In this document: one piece after another, positions 13,664 to 21,502 of the stretch
How the letters are laid out: each line of letters begins with the position of its first letter
Numbering within the stretch: the stretch's first letter is position 1
NCBI GenBank assembly: GCA_003488005.1
Contig: DNND01000058.1
Location: forward strand, 23,217 to 44,718
Source: Blastocatellia bacterium
Lineage (GTDB): Bacteria; Acidobacteriota; Blastocatellia; Pyrinomonadales; Pyrinomonadaceae
Direction of reading: 5' to 3'
Length of the DNA: 21,502 bases
The notes under the pieces: generated by a model
The model's input: only the letters and a program-made list of their open reading frames with translations
Databases searched by the model: none
What the model was told of the DNA's origin: nothing
Position numbers and translations under genes: made by a program

Positions 13664-14428
13664 ATGCTTTTTCCTCTTTACGACGACAACAGCGATCGCG
13701 CCACCACGCCGATCGTCAATTACATTCTGATCGCCATCAATATTCTGGTGTTTGTGTTTTTGCAGCAACTGGGAACCAACGATAAGTTCACGTATGCCTT
13801 TTCCACTGTGCCGGAAGAGATTAGAAGCGGTCGCGACGTGCGCACGCCCGATCGCGTGGTCGAAGCGCCGGTAACCGGACAACAGCTTTTACTGCCGGGG
13901 CTGCAACCGACGCCATTCTCGGTTTACCTGACGCTGATTTTTTCGATGTTCATGCATGGGGGCATTGCGCACATCGCCGGCAACATGTTGTTCCTCTGGA
14001 TCTTTGGCGACAACGTAGAAGACCGCATGGGCCATTTGAGATATTTAATCTTTTACCTGCTGACCGGAGTGCTGGCCTCGCTGGCCCATGTGTTGACGAC
14101 CATCATGTTTGCTGTCGATCAGAGTAGTTTGCTGGTTCCCAGTTTGGGCGCTTCAGGTGCGATCTCGGGAGTCTTGGGTGCCTACATTGTGCTGCATCCG
14201 AAACGTCGTGTGACCGTAATCATGTTTCGCTTTCTTACCGACGTGCCCGCGTACGTTGCGGTCGGCATCTGGTTCGCCTTTCAAATAATCAGCAGCCTGC
14301 CCATGTTCGGCGGTCGTTCGCCACAGGGTGGCGTGGCTTATGCAGCGCACATTGGCGGCTTTGTCGCGGGTGTAGCGCTGGTCAAGTTTTTTACGATTGG
14401 ACGAGGGCCCACCGCTGCTTACCCGTGA
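13664..14428 (+). CDS. rhomboid-family intramembrane serine protease
   Basis: The 254-residue membrane protein has the rhomboid core. A first transmembrane helix (about 16-36) is followed by a periplasmic-side loop. Helix 2 carries HIAGNMLFLWIFGDNVEDRMG with the oxyanion residues H103 and N107. The GASGAISGVLGAY motif contains the nucleophile S164, and the last helix AAHIGGFVAG contains the catalytic H229. Rhomboids cleave within or near transmembrane segments of other membrane proteins. A GAGG lies about 10 nt before the ATG. The loop between helices 1 and 2 is long and charged (EEIRSGRDVRTPDRVVEAPV). The substrate cannot be told from context. No terminator with a T-tract follows, but a 7-bp hairpin lies at 14466-14483. 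Confidence 0.93.
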   Translation: MLFPLYDDNSDRATTPIVNYILIAINILVFVFLQQLGTNDKFTYAFSTVPEEIRSGRDVRTPDRVVEAPVTGQQLLLPGLQPTPFSVYLTLIFSMFMHGGIAHIAGNMLFLWIFGDNVEDRMGHLRYLIFYLLTGVLASLAHVLTTIMFAVDQSSLLVPSLGASGAISGVLGAYIVLHPKRRVTVIMFRFLTDVPAYVAVGIWFAFQIISSLPMFGGRSPQGGVAYAAHIGGFVAGVALVKFFTIGRGPTAAYP

Positions 14429-14465
14429 TTATTTCCTGGCGATGATAGAGGCTAGTTTGTATTCG

Positions 14466-14483
14466 CTCTGTGGACGCACAGAG
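14466..14483. other. short hairpin between rhomboid gene and queF
   Basis: CTCTGTG-GACG-CACAGAG forms a perfect 7-bp stem with a 4-nt loop. It lacks a T-tract, so it is not a confident terminator; it could be an mRNA 3'-end structure. Confidence 0.45.
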
Positions 14484-14572
14484 AAATCCGAGTTCTCCCC
14501 CATAGCTTCCATGAAATTGCCTCAGGCGATCTTTCTCAGTTAAGATCGGCTTTCCCCTTTTCAGGAGCAGCT

Positions 14573-14995
14573 ATGGCAACCAAGGAAAGCGCGATCGCGC
14601 CCGTTAACCAGCAAGGCCTCGATATCCAAGCCACTCCGCGCGCGGAAATGGAACTCTATCCGCTCGACACTTTCGCGTATGAATTTCCCGGCAAAGAAAT
14701 AAAGATCGATTTCGAGATTACTGAGTTCACGGCCATCTGCCCCTTTTCCGACTTTCCCGATTTCGCCACCATCCGCCTCGAGTATGTTCCCAACGAGCGC
14801 TGCGTCGAATTAAAAAGCCTGAAGCTTTACATCAATTCGTTTCGCAACATCAAGATCTTTCACGAGCATGTCATCAACGTGATCCTCGACGACTTTGTGG
14901 GCGCGTGCGATCCCTTGAGCGTCGAGATTGAAGGCGACTTTCACGTGCGCGGAAATATCAAGACGGTAGTGCGGGCGAGCTATACGAAGAAGTGA
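14573..14995 (+). CDS. queF: NADPH-dependent 7-cyano-7-deazaguanine reductase (QueF, short type)
   Basis: QueF reduces the nitrile preQ0 to preQ1, the base inserted into tRNA on the way to queuosine. The 140-residue protein is the single-domain type. It has the catalytic Cys56 in EFTAICPFSDFPDFATI, Asp63, the QueF signature ELKSLKLY (79-86), FRNIKIFHEHV with the substrate-binding Glu, and a C-terminal GDFHVRGNIKTVV strand. AGGAG lies 5 nt before the ATG. No other queuosine gene is in the window and no preQ1 riboswitch motif was found upstream. The stop codon is followed immediately by a heptamer repeat. Confidence 0.97.
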   Translation: MATKESAIAPVNQQGLDIQATPRAEMELYPLDTFAYEFPGKEIKIDFEITEFTAICPFSDFPDFATIRLEYVPNERCVELKSLKLYINSFRNIKIFHEHVINVILDDFVGACDPLSVEIEGDFHVRGNIKTVVRASYTKK

Positions 14996-15023
14996 GCAGT
15001 AGGCAGTGTGCAGTGTGCAGTGC
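14996..15023. repeat. heptamer array, four units
   Basis: GCAGTAG, GCAGTGT, GCAGTGT, GCAGTGC follow directly after the queF stop codon. The period is 7 nt, as at the other two loci, but only one orientation is present. It ends 17 nt before the antitoxin-like ATG and leaves that gene's ribosome-binding site intact. Confidence 0.75.
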
Positions 15024-15040
15024 GAGCGAAAGGAAAACAC

Positions 15041-15274
15041 ATGTCTGCAAGTAGCGAGGAAATACTTAAACAAGCGTTGGCGTTGCTTCTGCAAGAGCGT
15101 GCGGAGTTGGTCGAGCAGCTCTTGGCTACATTCCAAACGCCTCCTGATCCTCACATCGATGAATTGTGGGCACGCGAAGCAGAGGACCGACTCGACGCTT
15201 ATGATCGGGGTGAGCTAAAGGCAGTTCCGGCGGAGGAGGTCTTTAACCGAATCCGACGCCCAAATATTGAATAG
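15041..15274 (+). CDS. addiction-module antitoxin-like protein (Unstab_antitox type)
   Basis: From ATG 15041 the protein is 77 residues, with AAAGGA about 6 nt upstream. The sequence fits the short putative addiction-module component family: an N-terminal helix EEILKQALALLLQERAELVEQLLATF, then DELWAREAEDRLDAYDRGELKAVPAEEVFNRIR. Such proteins usually precede a RelE/ParE-type toxin. Here the next gene encodes a small membrane protein with no toxin features, so the antitoxin appears solitary. An in-frame GTG at 15008 lies within the heptamer repeat and is not a good start. Confidence 0.82.
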   Translation: MSASSEEILKQALALLLQERAELVEQLLATFQTPPDPHIDELWAREAEDRLDAYDRGELKAVPAEEVFNRIRRPNIE

Positions 15275-15288
15275 TCAAAATCTGATCA

Positions 15289-15519
15289 ATGACATTTACG
15301 ACCATAGCCATCATCGCCGGCGCCATCCTGCTGGCGATTTTCTTTCTAATTGCCAGACTCGCAATCCGCTGGGCCGCGCGCCTGACGATAGTCGCTGTAA
15401 TTCTTCTCGCCCTGGTTGGCGTGGGAATTTTCTGGTGGTGGGGCAACCGGCTGGTGGCGCCATCATCGCCCTCGAATCGTGAACGCCCGCCGGCGGCTAA
15501 GCGAAGCCCTTCTCGTTGA
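15289..15519 (+). CDS. small two-helix membrane protein, unknown function
   Basis: The 76-residue protein has two hydrophobic segments (about 3-24, TTIAIIAGAILLAIFFLIARLAI; and about 32-52, LTIVAVILLALVGVGIFWWW), joined by a short basic loop. It ends in a polar, basic C-terminal tail (SNRERPPAAKRSPSR). I recognise no family. It lies 14 bp after the antitoxin-like gene and stops 3 bp before the MFS transporter start, so co-translation with the transporter is likely. No good ribosome-binding site is seen. It could be an accessory subunit or a holin-sized protein; neither is supported further. Confidence 0.6.
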   Translation: MTFTTIAIIAGAILLAIFFLIARLAIRWAARLTIVAVILLALVGVGIFWWWGNRLVAPSSPSNRERPPAAKRSPSR

Positions 15520-15522
15520 GCA

Positions 15523-16839
15523 ATGGTAAAAACAGATACCGATGACGAGGCCGACGTTTTTGTCGAACCAGCCGCAGCGCTGAAACCAAACGGCGGCCTC
15601 AGCGGTTTGTGGTTTCGTTATCGACTACTGCCGCGCAATGTCTTCGCCATCAGTCTGGTCAGCCTGCTCAATGACGCCTCCAGCGAAATCATCTATCCAC
15701 TGCTGCCAATCTTTTTGTCTTTAACTCTCGGCGCTTCGCCCGGAATTGTCGGATTGATTGAAGGAGCCGCGGAATCCTTTTCAAGTTTGCTGAAACTCTT
15801 CGCCGGGCATTTCAGCGATCGTCGAGGCAAACGGAAAGTCTTTGTTGTTTTCGGATACGTCCTCTCCAGTTTTACTCGACCGCTACTTGCTTTTGCCGGT
15901 AGTTGGTCACAAGTGCTGGGCCTCAGGGTCGTTGACCGCGTCGGCAAAGGGGTGCGCACCTCTCCACGCGACGCCATGATCGCGGACGCAGTCAGGGTTG
16001 AGGAGCGCGGGCTCGCGTTTGGCTTTCACCGAGCGATGGACCACACTGGTGCGGTAATCGGACCTTTGATTGGCTACCTGGTCCTTTATTATTTTGCGGC
16101 AAATCAGCAAGCGCCCAGCGCCAGTGACTTTACAAAGATATTTCTCGTGGCATCGATTCCCGCGCTGGCAGCGGTTCTTGTCGCGTTCATGTTTGTGCGG
16201 GAGTCTTCTTTCAAGGCTCAAGTGGATGAGAAGGGCGCTGCACGGCCGGTTCGATTTTCGCTGCGAGGTTTTGACGGCAACTTCAAACGGTTTCTGTTCA
16301 TTCTCGCTCTATTCACGTTGTCGAATTCCTCAGACTTTTTTCTTATTCTGCGCGCGCAGACAACTGGTGTCTCGGCTCCTCACACGCTCTTGCTTTGGGC
16401 TGCGTTCCACATCGTCAAGGTATTGAGTTCCATCTTCGGCGGTGATCTTTCAGATCGACTGGGAAGAAGGCGGCTGATAGTTTCCGGCTGGATTCTTTAC
16501 GCGGCGGTGTACGCCGGCTTCGCTTTCGTTACCAACGAAGTTTCGGTGTGGATACTCTTCCTAATCTATGGCATCTATTTCGGATTGTCAGAGGGAGCGG
16601 AGAAGGCGTTGGTAGCCGATCTGGTGCCGCCCGAAAAACGCGGCACGGCTTTCGGCCTCTACAATCTTGCGTTCGGCATCACCGTGTTGCCGGCATCGCT
16701 GTTGATGGGCGGTTTGTGGGATTGGCGCGGGCCGAAGACCGCTTTTATTGTGAGCGCATTGTTGGGTGCCAGCGCGGCCCTCTTGCTGCTGCTACTGGTG
16801 AAAACGCGACCGAATGCGCGGCAACAGGTTTTGAGTTAA
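15523..16839 (+). CDS. MFS transporter, substrate unknown
   Basis: The 438-residue protein has about twelve hydrophobic segments. It carries the MFS loop 2-3 motif (GHFSDRRGKRKVF), a related loop 8-9 copy (GGDLSDRLGRRRLI), and DRVGKGVRTSPRDAMIADAV in the loop after helix 4. The last is characteristic of one MFS subgroup often annotated only as MFS transporter. The N-terminus is a polar cytoplasmic tail of about 30 residues. It begins 3 bp after the small membrane protein. Nothing in the neighbourhood points to a substrate; drug or metabolite efflux is the usual default. Confidence 0.88.
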   Translation: MVKTDTDDEADVFVEPAAALKPNGGLSGLWFRYRLLPRNVFAISLVSLLNDASSEIIYPLLPIFLSLTLGASPGIVGLIEGAAESFSSLLKLFAGHFSDRRGKRKVFVVFGYVLSSFTRPLLAFAGSWSQVLGLRVVDRVGKGVRTSPRDAMIADAVRVEERGLAFGFHRAMDHTGAVIGPLIGYLVLYYFAANQQAPSASDFTKIFLVASIPALAAVLVAFMFVRESSFKAQVDEKGAARPVRFSLRGFDGNFKRFLFILALFTLSNSSDFFLILRAQTTGVSAPHTLLLWAAFHIVKVLSSIFGGDLSDRLGRRRLIVSGWILYAAVYAGFAFVTNEVSVWILFLIYGIYFGLSEGAEKALVADLVPPEKRGTAFGLYNLAFGITVLPASLLMGGLWDWRGPKTAFIVSALLGASAALLLLLLVKTRPNARQQVLS

Positions 16840-16922
16840 CATACCTTCTGTGCTTTTGCAGGGAATATCGGCGATTTAGCAATCCGTTCGCAGAATCTGA
16901 AATACTGAAAACATAAATTTTA

Positions 16923-18113
16923 ATGCAGTTTTCTTCCATCGAAGACGCCATTGCTGAGATACGCGACGGCCACATGGTGATCATCGTCGACGATGAGGAT
17001 CGCGAGAATGAAGGCGACCTCGTTTGCGCCGCCGAAAAAGCAACGCCCGAAATCGTGAATTTCATGGCGCGACATGCACGCGGCCTGATTTGTTTGCCGC
17101 TAACTGAAGAGCGTTGTGATGAACTCCACCTGACGACTCAGGTTGCCGACAACACTTCCTATCTTGGTACGGCTTTCACAGTCTCGATCGACGCGCGCAA
17201 AGGCGTAACGACCGGCATCTCCGCCGCTGATCGCGCGACAACAATTCAAGCCGCGGTCGATCCGCAAACGCGCCCACAGGATCTGGCCCGGCCGGGTCAC
17301 GTATTTCCGTTGCGCGCCAAAAAGGGCGGCGTGCTGGTGCGTCCCGGACAAACGGAAGCCAGTGTTGACATCGCGCGCATGGCCGGACTTTATCCCGCCG
17401 GCGTCATCTGCGAAATAATGAATGAAGACGGCACCATGGCGCGGTTGCCTGAGCTGACGGAGTTTGCCGCGCTTCATCAATTGAAGATGATCACCGTGGC
17501 TGACCTGGTGCGTTATCGCATCAGCAAAGAGACATTGGTAAAACGAGCAGTCGAAACTGATCTGCCCACAGTCTATGGCCGGTTTAGGGCAGTCGCTTTC
17601 GAGAATGTCATCAATGGCGATGTGCATCTGGCAATGGTCATGGGAAATGTGAGGACTGAAGAGCCCGTCCTGGTTCGCGTGCACACCGAGAACGTAACCT
17701 GCGACATGTTTGGTTCCTTGATCGACGACACCGGTTTTCAGTTGCATGCAGCGCTGGAAAAAATCGCCGCGGCTGGGCGGGGTGTCGTTCTTTATCTAAG
17801 GCAGCGCGAGCACAGTCTCGACTTGGTGAACCAATTGCGCACCTACTCAGTCATGCAGGAACGCAACGTCGGCAAGCGTGAGGCAAGTCTGGAAACCGGT
17901 TATGGCTCGGATCGGGATTACGGCGTGGGCGCACAAATACTTCATGACCTGGGCCTGCGTCGTATACAATTGCTGACGAACCATCCCCCCAAAGTAGCAG
18001 CACTTGAAGGTTTTGCGCTGGAAGTGGTTGGCAACATCCCCCTGGGCCAACCGGCGCATCTGAAAGACTCGTCTGGGGAGCAAAAACCGGAGAACAAAGA
18101 GCAACGCATCTGA
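16923..18113 (+). CDS. ribB: 3,4-dihydroxy-2-butanone 4-phosphate synthase with degenerate GTP cyclohydrolase II-like domain (RibBX)
   Basis: The 396-residue protein has two domains. Residues 1-200 are a complete RibB: DDEDRENEGDLV, FMARHARGLICLPL, DRATTIQ, RPGHVFPLRAKKGGVL and GVICEIMNEDGTMARLPEL. RibB makes the four-carbon precursor of riboflavin. Residues 205-375 resemble RibA but have lost its key sites. The three zinc-binding Cys are replaced by N257, D268 and T270. The RQEGRGIGL loop reads RQREHSLDL, and the catalytic Asp position before R331 is altered. LLTNHPPKVAALEG is kept, so the fold is probably intact. This is the RibBX architecture rather than bifunctional RibBA, so a separate GTP cyclohydrolase II would be needed. 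No ribosome-binding site or FMN riboswitch is seen upstream. Confidence 0.93.
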   Translation: MQFSSIEDAIAEIRDGHMVIIVDDEDRENEGDLVCAAEKATPEIVNFMARHARGLICLPLTEERCDELHLTTQVADNTSYLGTAFTVSIDARKGVTTGISAADRATTIQAAVDPQTRPQDLARPGHVFPLRAKKGGVLVRPGQTEASVDIARMAGLYPAGVICEIMNEDGTMARLPELTEFAALHQLKMITVADLVRYRISKETLVKRAVETDLPTVYGRFRAVAFENVINGDVHLAMVMGNVRTEEPVLVRVHTENVTCDMFGSLIDDTGFQLHAALEKIAAAGRGVVLYLRQREHSLDLVNQLRTYSVMQERNVGKREASLETGYGSDRDYGVGAQILHDLGLRRIQLLTNHPPKVAALEGFALEVVGNIPLGQPAHLKDSSGEQKPENKEQRI

Positions 18114-18245
18114 GTCTGCCCGTCATCTGTGACAGCGGGCACTCGTCTCAGAGAACTTTCTTTGCTGCGGGCGGCTTCTTTTTAGCTTTTCGGGGTTCCC
18201 TCTCCCATTATTATCACTTTCGGGCCACAATGGTGCGGGCAGCCT

Positions 18246-21200
18246 ATGAGTGTAGACGATCGCGATAAACAGTCTGAGGGAGATTCGTCTCGATCTGCGA
18301 GTGATAAAGAGTCTATTAAGGACGCGCTCCAGTCAGAGACCGACCAGCCGTTACCGCCTGCCGCGGAAGCGGTCGCTAATCGTGATGCGCAAAGTCCTCA
18401 TCCAGTAACTCCACAAGGCCGCCGCCGCCGTTTTCTCAATCGACGCAATCTGATAATTGCCACTACCGCCGCGGCCGTGGGCGTCGTGGCGCTAATTCTG
18501 ATCATCTTAATCGTCTACCGGCTTGGCTATGTCGATCGTTACGTAGCCGCGCAAATCAAAGACACTTTTGCTAAGTATGGAATCCGAGCCGAGATCAAAA
18601 CCTTTCACGCCGGCTATCCGCCCGAAACAGTCGAGATGCTGGGTGTCGAACTTTACGATCAACAAACAGGCGAGAAGCTCGGCAAGATTGATCGGGTGCT
18701 GGCTACTATTCGAATCCAGGATCTTTATGCATTGAACCTCCAGCGCAATATCACGCTAAAGGATCTAAAAATTGAAGGACTCGAAGCGTGGGTCACTTTC
18801 GACGAACAAGGCCGATCCAATTTTCGCAACATCCATATTCCCCCGCCCGAGACAAACCGGCGCATCCTGTTTGCTTACACCGCTGCAAATATTGAAGTCA
18901 GAAGCGGAGTTATTCACTACGGAGACGCGCGACATGAGATCTCCGGGGAAGCGCGAAATCTAAAAGCGGTAATTCTGCCGAAAGATCCAAACGTCGCACC
19001 TGAAGTCGGGCTGCATCCCATAACACTTTCCGTCTCGAATTCCACCTTCACCTACGACGGCCGTCCGATTAACAACATCGACATCGAAGCGCAACTTCGC
19101 ATGAACGAAACGCGCGCTGAGATTCAGGAACTGGTGCTGCGCTCGCCGGTAGCCGAAGCGCACTTAAGTGGAATCATGGACGACTGGCGCGCGCTCAGTT
19201 ACCAGCTGAACATCACCTCAACAGTTGATCTGACTCAACTTTCCGACGCGCTTCAGTCTGGAACTACGCTGCGCGGGACGGGCAACTTTTCCGGCGTAGT
19301 TACCGGCCGCGGCGATCAATACAAAGTTGAGGGCAGCATCAAGTCAGACTCGCTGGCGGCCGACGGTGTGCGCTTGCAGGGCTTGAACGTTACCGCGAAC
19401 GGCACCGGCCAGGGCCAGAGCTACAACATCAATGGCCGCGCCGTCGCGTCGCTGCTCAGCGCCGGCGAGTTTCAACTTAATAACGTGCAGTTGGTTGGCG
19501 GCGTGATGGGAACCGGCTCGGATTTTCGCTGGGTCGGTGAGTTGCGGGCCGTGGCGGAACGAAGTTACGGCACGACGATCACCGGCTTGATTTTGCAGGA
19601 CGCGCGCGCCGAAATGAAGGATGGTGTGCTGACTGCATCTTCGCGGCAATTCGTTGCCAACAGCCTCACGTCGTCCAGCGCCCGGGCCAACGGATTAACT
19701 GCATCCGACGTGCGCGTGCGCAGTGACAACAACGGCACTACGGCAACCGTCGCCAAAGTAAAAGCAGGAACAATCACCGCGTCTGGCGCGAAGGTTAACG
19801 GCGTGACCGCAAACAACCTGGGCATCGTTAGCCGGAATGGCGTGACCAGTGTGGTCGTTAAGGACATGCAGGTTGGAAGCACCAGCGCGGCCGGAGCAGA
19901 AATAGGCAGCATCAACATCGCCGGCGCTCGTCTCTCGATTCGTGGGGGACGAATGGAAGGCTCGACTGCCGACATCAACGCCGGCATGGTGAAACTTGCC
20001 GACGGCCAGGTTGAAAATGTGAAACTGGCGAAACCCGTATTCGTCGTTGAACCATCCGGCCGTTATCGAGCCAGCGCCGACCTGAGCATTGGCGGCGGCG
20101 TGTTGGGCCAGATGAACATGGGCCAGGCGACTGCGAAGCTGGTGGCCACTAGCAGCGAGATTCAACTCAACAACTTCACCGCCGATATTTTTCAAGGCAA
20201 GGCAAACGGCAGTGCGCGTATAGCGATTGCGAAAGGAGCGTCGTCGCATATCGCCGCAACTTTTTCCGACATTGAAATTTCTGGTCCATTCACCGCATTT
20301 GCCGGCGCTGCCGTACCGCTCGCGGGCAAGGCTACGGGACAAGTTGATCTGAGCTTTCCCGGCACCGACTTCAAACAAGCCACCGGAACGCTGTCGACCA
20401 GATTCACTGCCGATAGCGTTGGCACGGACAGCGGGCGCGTGCCGCTTTCGGGCGTCGTAGCGCTGCGCGCCAATCGTGGTTTGTTTTTGATCGACCAGGT
20501 TGACCTGCAAACAACCGCAACCAAACTGAAGGCGATCGGTCAATTTTCCTTTAGCGGCGATTCGAATCTTAACGTCGATCTGAATTCATCCGACGCGGCC
20601 GAGTTGCAGGCTGTTTTGATCTCGTCAGGCTTGCTGCCGGAAGCTGAAGAGCAGATGCGCAGTTATGGAATCGATCTTGCCGGCCAGTTGACCTTCAACG
20701 GAACTGTTAAAGGACGCTTAAGTTCACCCGATCTCGACGGCCAGCTTGCGCTGGGTTCGTTATTGGTTAACGGAAATGATTTGGGTTCGTTGTCAGCGGC
20801 AATGCGGATGACTGCCGCTGAATTACGGATCGATAACGGCCGCCTGACTGAGCGCGACGGTGGCGGCATGCAGTTTACGCTCAACGCCCCGCGCACCGGC
20901 GACAACAACACCACCTTTGAAGCAACCCTCGATCGCGTTAACGCCGGCAATTTGATCGCCGCGTTGCCGCTCAGCAAAGCGACGCGCGCGCAGTTTGCCG
21001 ACACGCAGGCCGACGCGTCGGGCCAAATCAAAATCACCGGTATTCCGAATGCGATGAGCGGCAGCGCCGATCTGCGATTTGGACCAGGCCGACTTGCCGG
21101 CGAACCGCTTCAATCATTGGTGGCGCGCGCTACTTTCAGCGGCTCGAAAGTAAGTATTGAAAATGTCGATGCGCAATTGACTGCGGGTCACATCGTTGCC

Positions 21201-21502
21201 AGCGGAAGCTATGACACGACCACCAAAGCTTTCGATCTGCAGGGTCGTGCTGAGGGCGTGCAGTTAGCCCGGGTGCTGGCGTTGACGAATCGGCCGGGCC
21301 TGGAAAATGTTACCGGCACCGCCGATGTTAGTGCTCATGTGGTGGGCAATCTCTCGGAGTCGGACTTTTCTGCTTACCAAATTACTTTCGACGGGCTTGG
21401 CAAGGACGTTGTCATCAATGGCCGGGCGGCGGGCACGCTGGCGCTGGTTGGCAGGACTGAGAACAAGCAACTCAACGTCACGCTTACGACCGGACTGTTT
21501 GG
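18246..21502 (+). CDS. very large AsmA/TamB-like envelope protein, 3' end outside the window
   Basis: The frame stays open from ATG 18246 to the window end (1085 complete codons), so the gene is partial. A polar cytoplasmic tail (1-66) precedes one transmembrane helix (about 69-91, IIATTAAAVGVVALILIILIVY). A long periplasmic region follows, starting VDRYVAAQIKDTFAKYGIRAEIKTFH and rich in short beta-strand repeats (LDGQLALGSLLVNGNDLG, DLRFGPGRLAGEPLQSLVA). This is the layout of the AsmA/TamB group, which forms long hydrophobic grooves thought to carry lipids to the outer membrane or aid its assembly. Residues 477-548 hold two 36-residue direct repeats. No ribosome-binding site is evident. The reading was confirmed by hand translation of both ends. 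Confidence 0.82.
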   Translation, partial: MSVDDRDKQSEGDSSRSASDKESIKDALQSETDQPLPPAAEAVANRDAQSPHPVTPQGRRRRFLNRRNLIIATTAAAVGVVALILIILIVYRLGYVDRYVAAQIKDTFAKYGIRAEIKTFHAGYPPETVEMLGVELYDQQTGEKLGKIDRVLATIRIQDLYALNLQRNITLKDLKIEGLEAWVTFDEQGRSNFRNIHIPPPETNRRILFAYTAANIEVRSGVIHYGDARHEISGEARNLKAVILPKDPNVAPEVGLHPITLSVSNSTFTYDGRPINNIDIEAQLRMNETRAEIQELVLRSPVAEAHLSGIMDDWRALSYQLNITSTVDLTQLSDALQSGTTLRGTGNFSGVVTGRGDQYKVEGSIKSDSLAADGVRLQGLNVTANGTGQGQSYNINGRAVASLLSAGEFQLNNVQLVGGVMGTGSDFRWVGELRAVAERSYGTTITGLILQDARAEMKDGVLTASSRQFVANSLTSSSARANGLTASDVRVRSDNNGTTATVAKVKAGTITASGAKVNGVTANNLGIVSRNGVTSVVVKDMQVGSTSAAGAEIGSINIAGARLSIRGGRMEGSTADINAGMVKLADGQVENVKLAKPVFVVEPSGRYRASADLSIGGGVLGQMNMGQATAKLVATSSEIQLNNFTADIFQGKANGSARIAIAKGASSHIAATFSDIEISGPFTAFAGAAVPLAGKATGQVDLSFPGTDFKQATGTLSTRFTADSVGTDSGRVPLSGVVALRANRGLFLIDQVDLQTTATKLKAIGQFSFSGDSNLNVDLNSSDAAELQAVLISSGLLPEAEEQMRSYGIDLAGQLTFNGTVKGRLSSPDLDGQLALGSLLVNGNDLGSLSAAMRMTAAELRIDNGRLTERDGGGMQFTLNAPRTGDNNTTFEATLDRVNAGNLIAALPLSKATRAQFADTQADASGQIKITGIPNAMSGSADLRFGPGRLAGEPLQSLVARATFSGSKVSIENVDAQLTAGHIVASGSYDTTTKAFDLQGRAEGVQLARVLALTNRPGLENVTGTADVSAHVVGNLSESDFSAYQITFDGLGKDVVINGRAAGTLALVGRTENKQLNVTLTTGLF
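19674..19955 (+). repeat. 36-residue (108-nt) direct repeats inside the AsmA/TamB-like protein
   Basis: Residues 477-512 begin SSARANGLTASDVRVRS and residues 513-548 begin SGAKVNGVTANNLGIVS. Both end in a KVKAGTITA/MQVGSTSA-type strand. A third, partial unit begins AGAEIGSINIAGARLSI. The shared period is exactly 36 residues with moderate identity, suggesting old tandem duplication of a beta-helical unit. Confidence 0.65.

Noticed and set aside
14429..14572. preQ1 riboswitch upstream of queF
   Set aside because: AGAGGCTAG at about 14440 superficially recalls the preQ1-I stem, but the C-rich loop and the A-rich pseudoknot partner are absent; the only clear structure is a plain 7-bp hairpin.
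15008..15040. Upstream GTG start for the antitoxin-like gene
   Set aside because: It lies in the GCAGTGT repeat; ATG 15041 has AAAGGA upstream and begins the conserved domain.
16840..16922. FMN riboswitch upstream of the riboflavin gene
   Set aside because: The gap is only 83 nt and has none of the conserved GGGGC/CCGGCGGT blocks of an RFN element.
17100..17747. Minus-strand open frame of 215 codons
   Set aside because: It is antisense to ribB and an effect of GC-skewed codon positions.
19695..20543. Minus-strand open frame of 282 codons
   Set aside because: It is fully antisense to the AsmA/TamB-like gene, whose frame is open throughout and has family features; the antisense product shows no recognisable motif.

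Overview
The window looks like a chromosomal segment of a Gram-negative soil bacterium. The gene set, the proline- and alanine-rich secreted proteins, and the many short intergenic hairpin and heptamer repeats fit an acidobacterium, perhaps of the Blastocatellia type. This placement is an inference from style, not from a marker gene. Most genes are housekeeping. No transposase, integrase, phage gene, rRNA or CRISPR array is visible.

Layout. (1) 140-4644, minus strand: a secreted SnoaL/NTF2-like protein, glutamyl-tRNA synthetase (gltX), a tRNA-Ser(GCT) with a clear promoter, a small secreted protein with eight cysteines, and an arsR-type repressor gene 19 bp upstream of a SpoIIE-type phosphatase that carries a DksA/TraR-like zinc finger. 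(2) 4811-5872: an ArsN1-like N-acetyltransferase (minus) and an ArsI-type C-As lyase (plus) diverge from a 93-bp region holding a near-perfect ArsR-type dyad. With arsR this forms a small organoarsenical detoxification locus. (3) 5949-6133: a MITE/REP-like multi-hairpin element. (4) 6277-11739: a Spy/CpxP-like protein (minus), then dxs, a one-pass membrane protein, tlyA and nadK on the plus strand. (5) 11741-12105: two heptanucleotide repeat arrays in opposite orientation around a 39-bp inverted-repeat core. (6) 12114-16839: a dicarboxylate/amino-acid symporter, a rhomboid protease, queF, an antitoxin-like protein with no visible toxin, a small two-helix membrane protein and an MFS transporter. 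(7) 16923-21502: a RibB protein whose GTP cyclohydrolase II-like half has lost its zinc ligands (RibBX architecture), then a very large AsmA/TamB-like envelope protein that runs off the window.

How the parts work together. The central hypothesis for the ars locus is that one ArsR, with two cysteine pairs, controls enzymes that acetylate an arsenical amino-acid antibiotic (ArsN1) and cleave methyl-arsenic bonds (ArsI). The phosphatase appears to be co-transcribed with arsR. The 7-nt periodic repeats occur at three separate loci, twice as inverted pairs and twice directly against start codons that lack a ribosome-binding site. They are the most unusual non-coding structure here.
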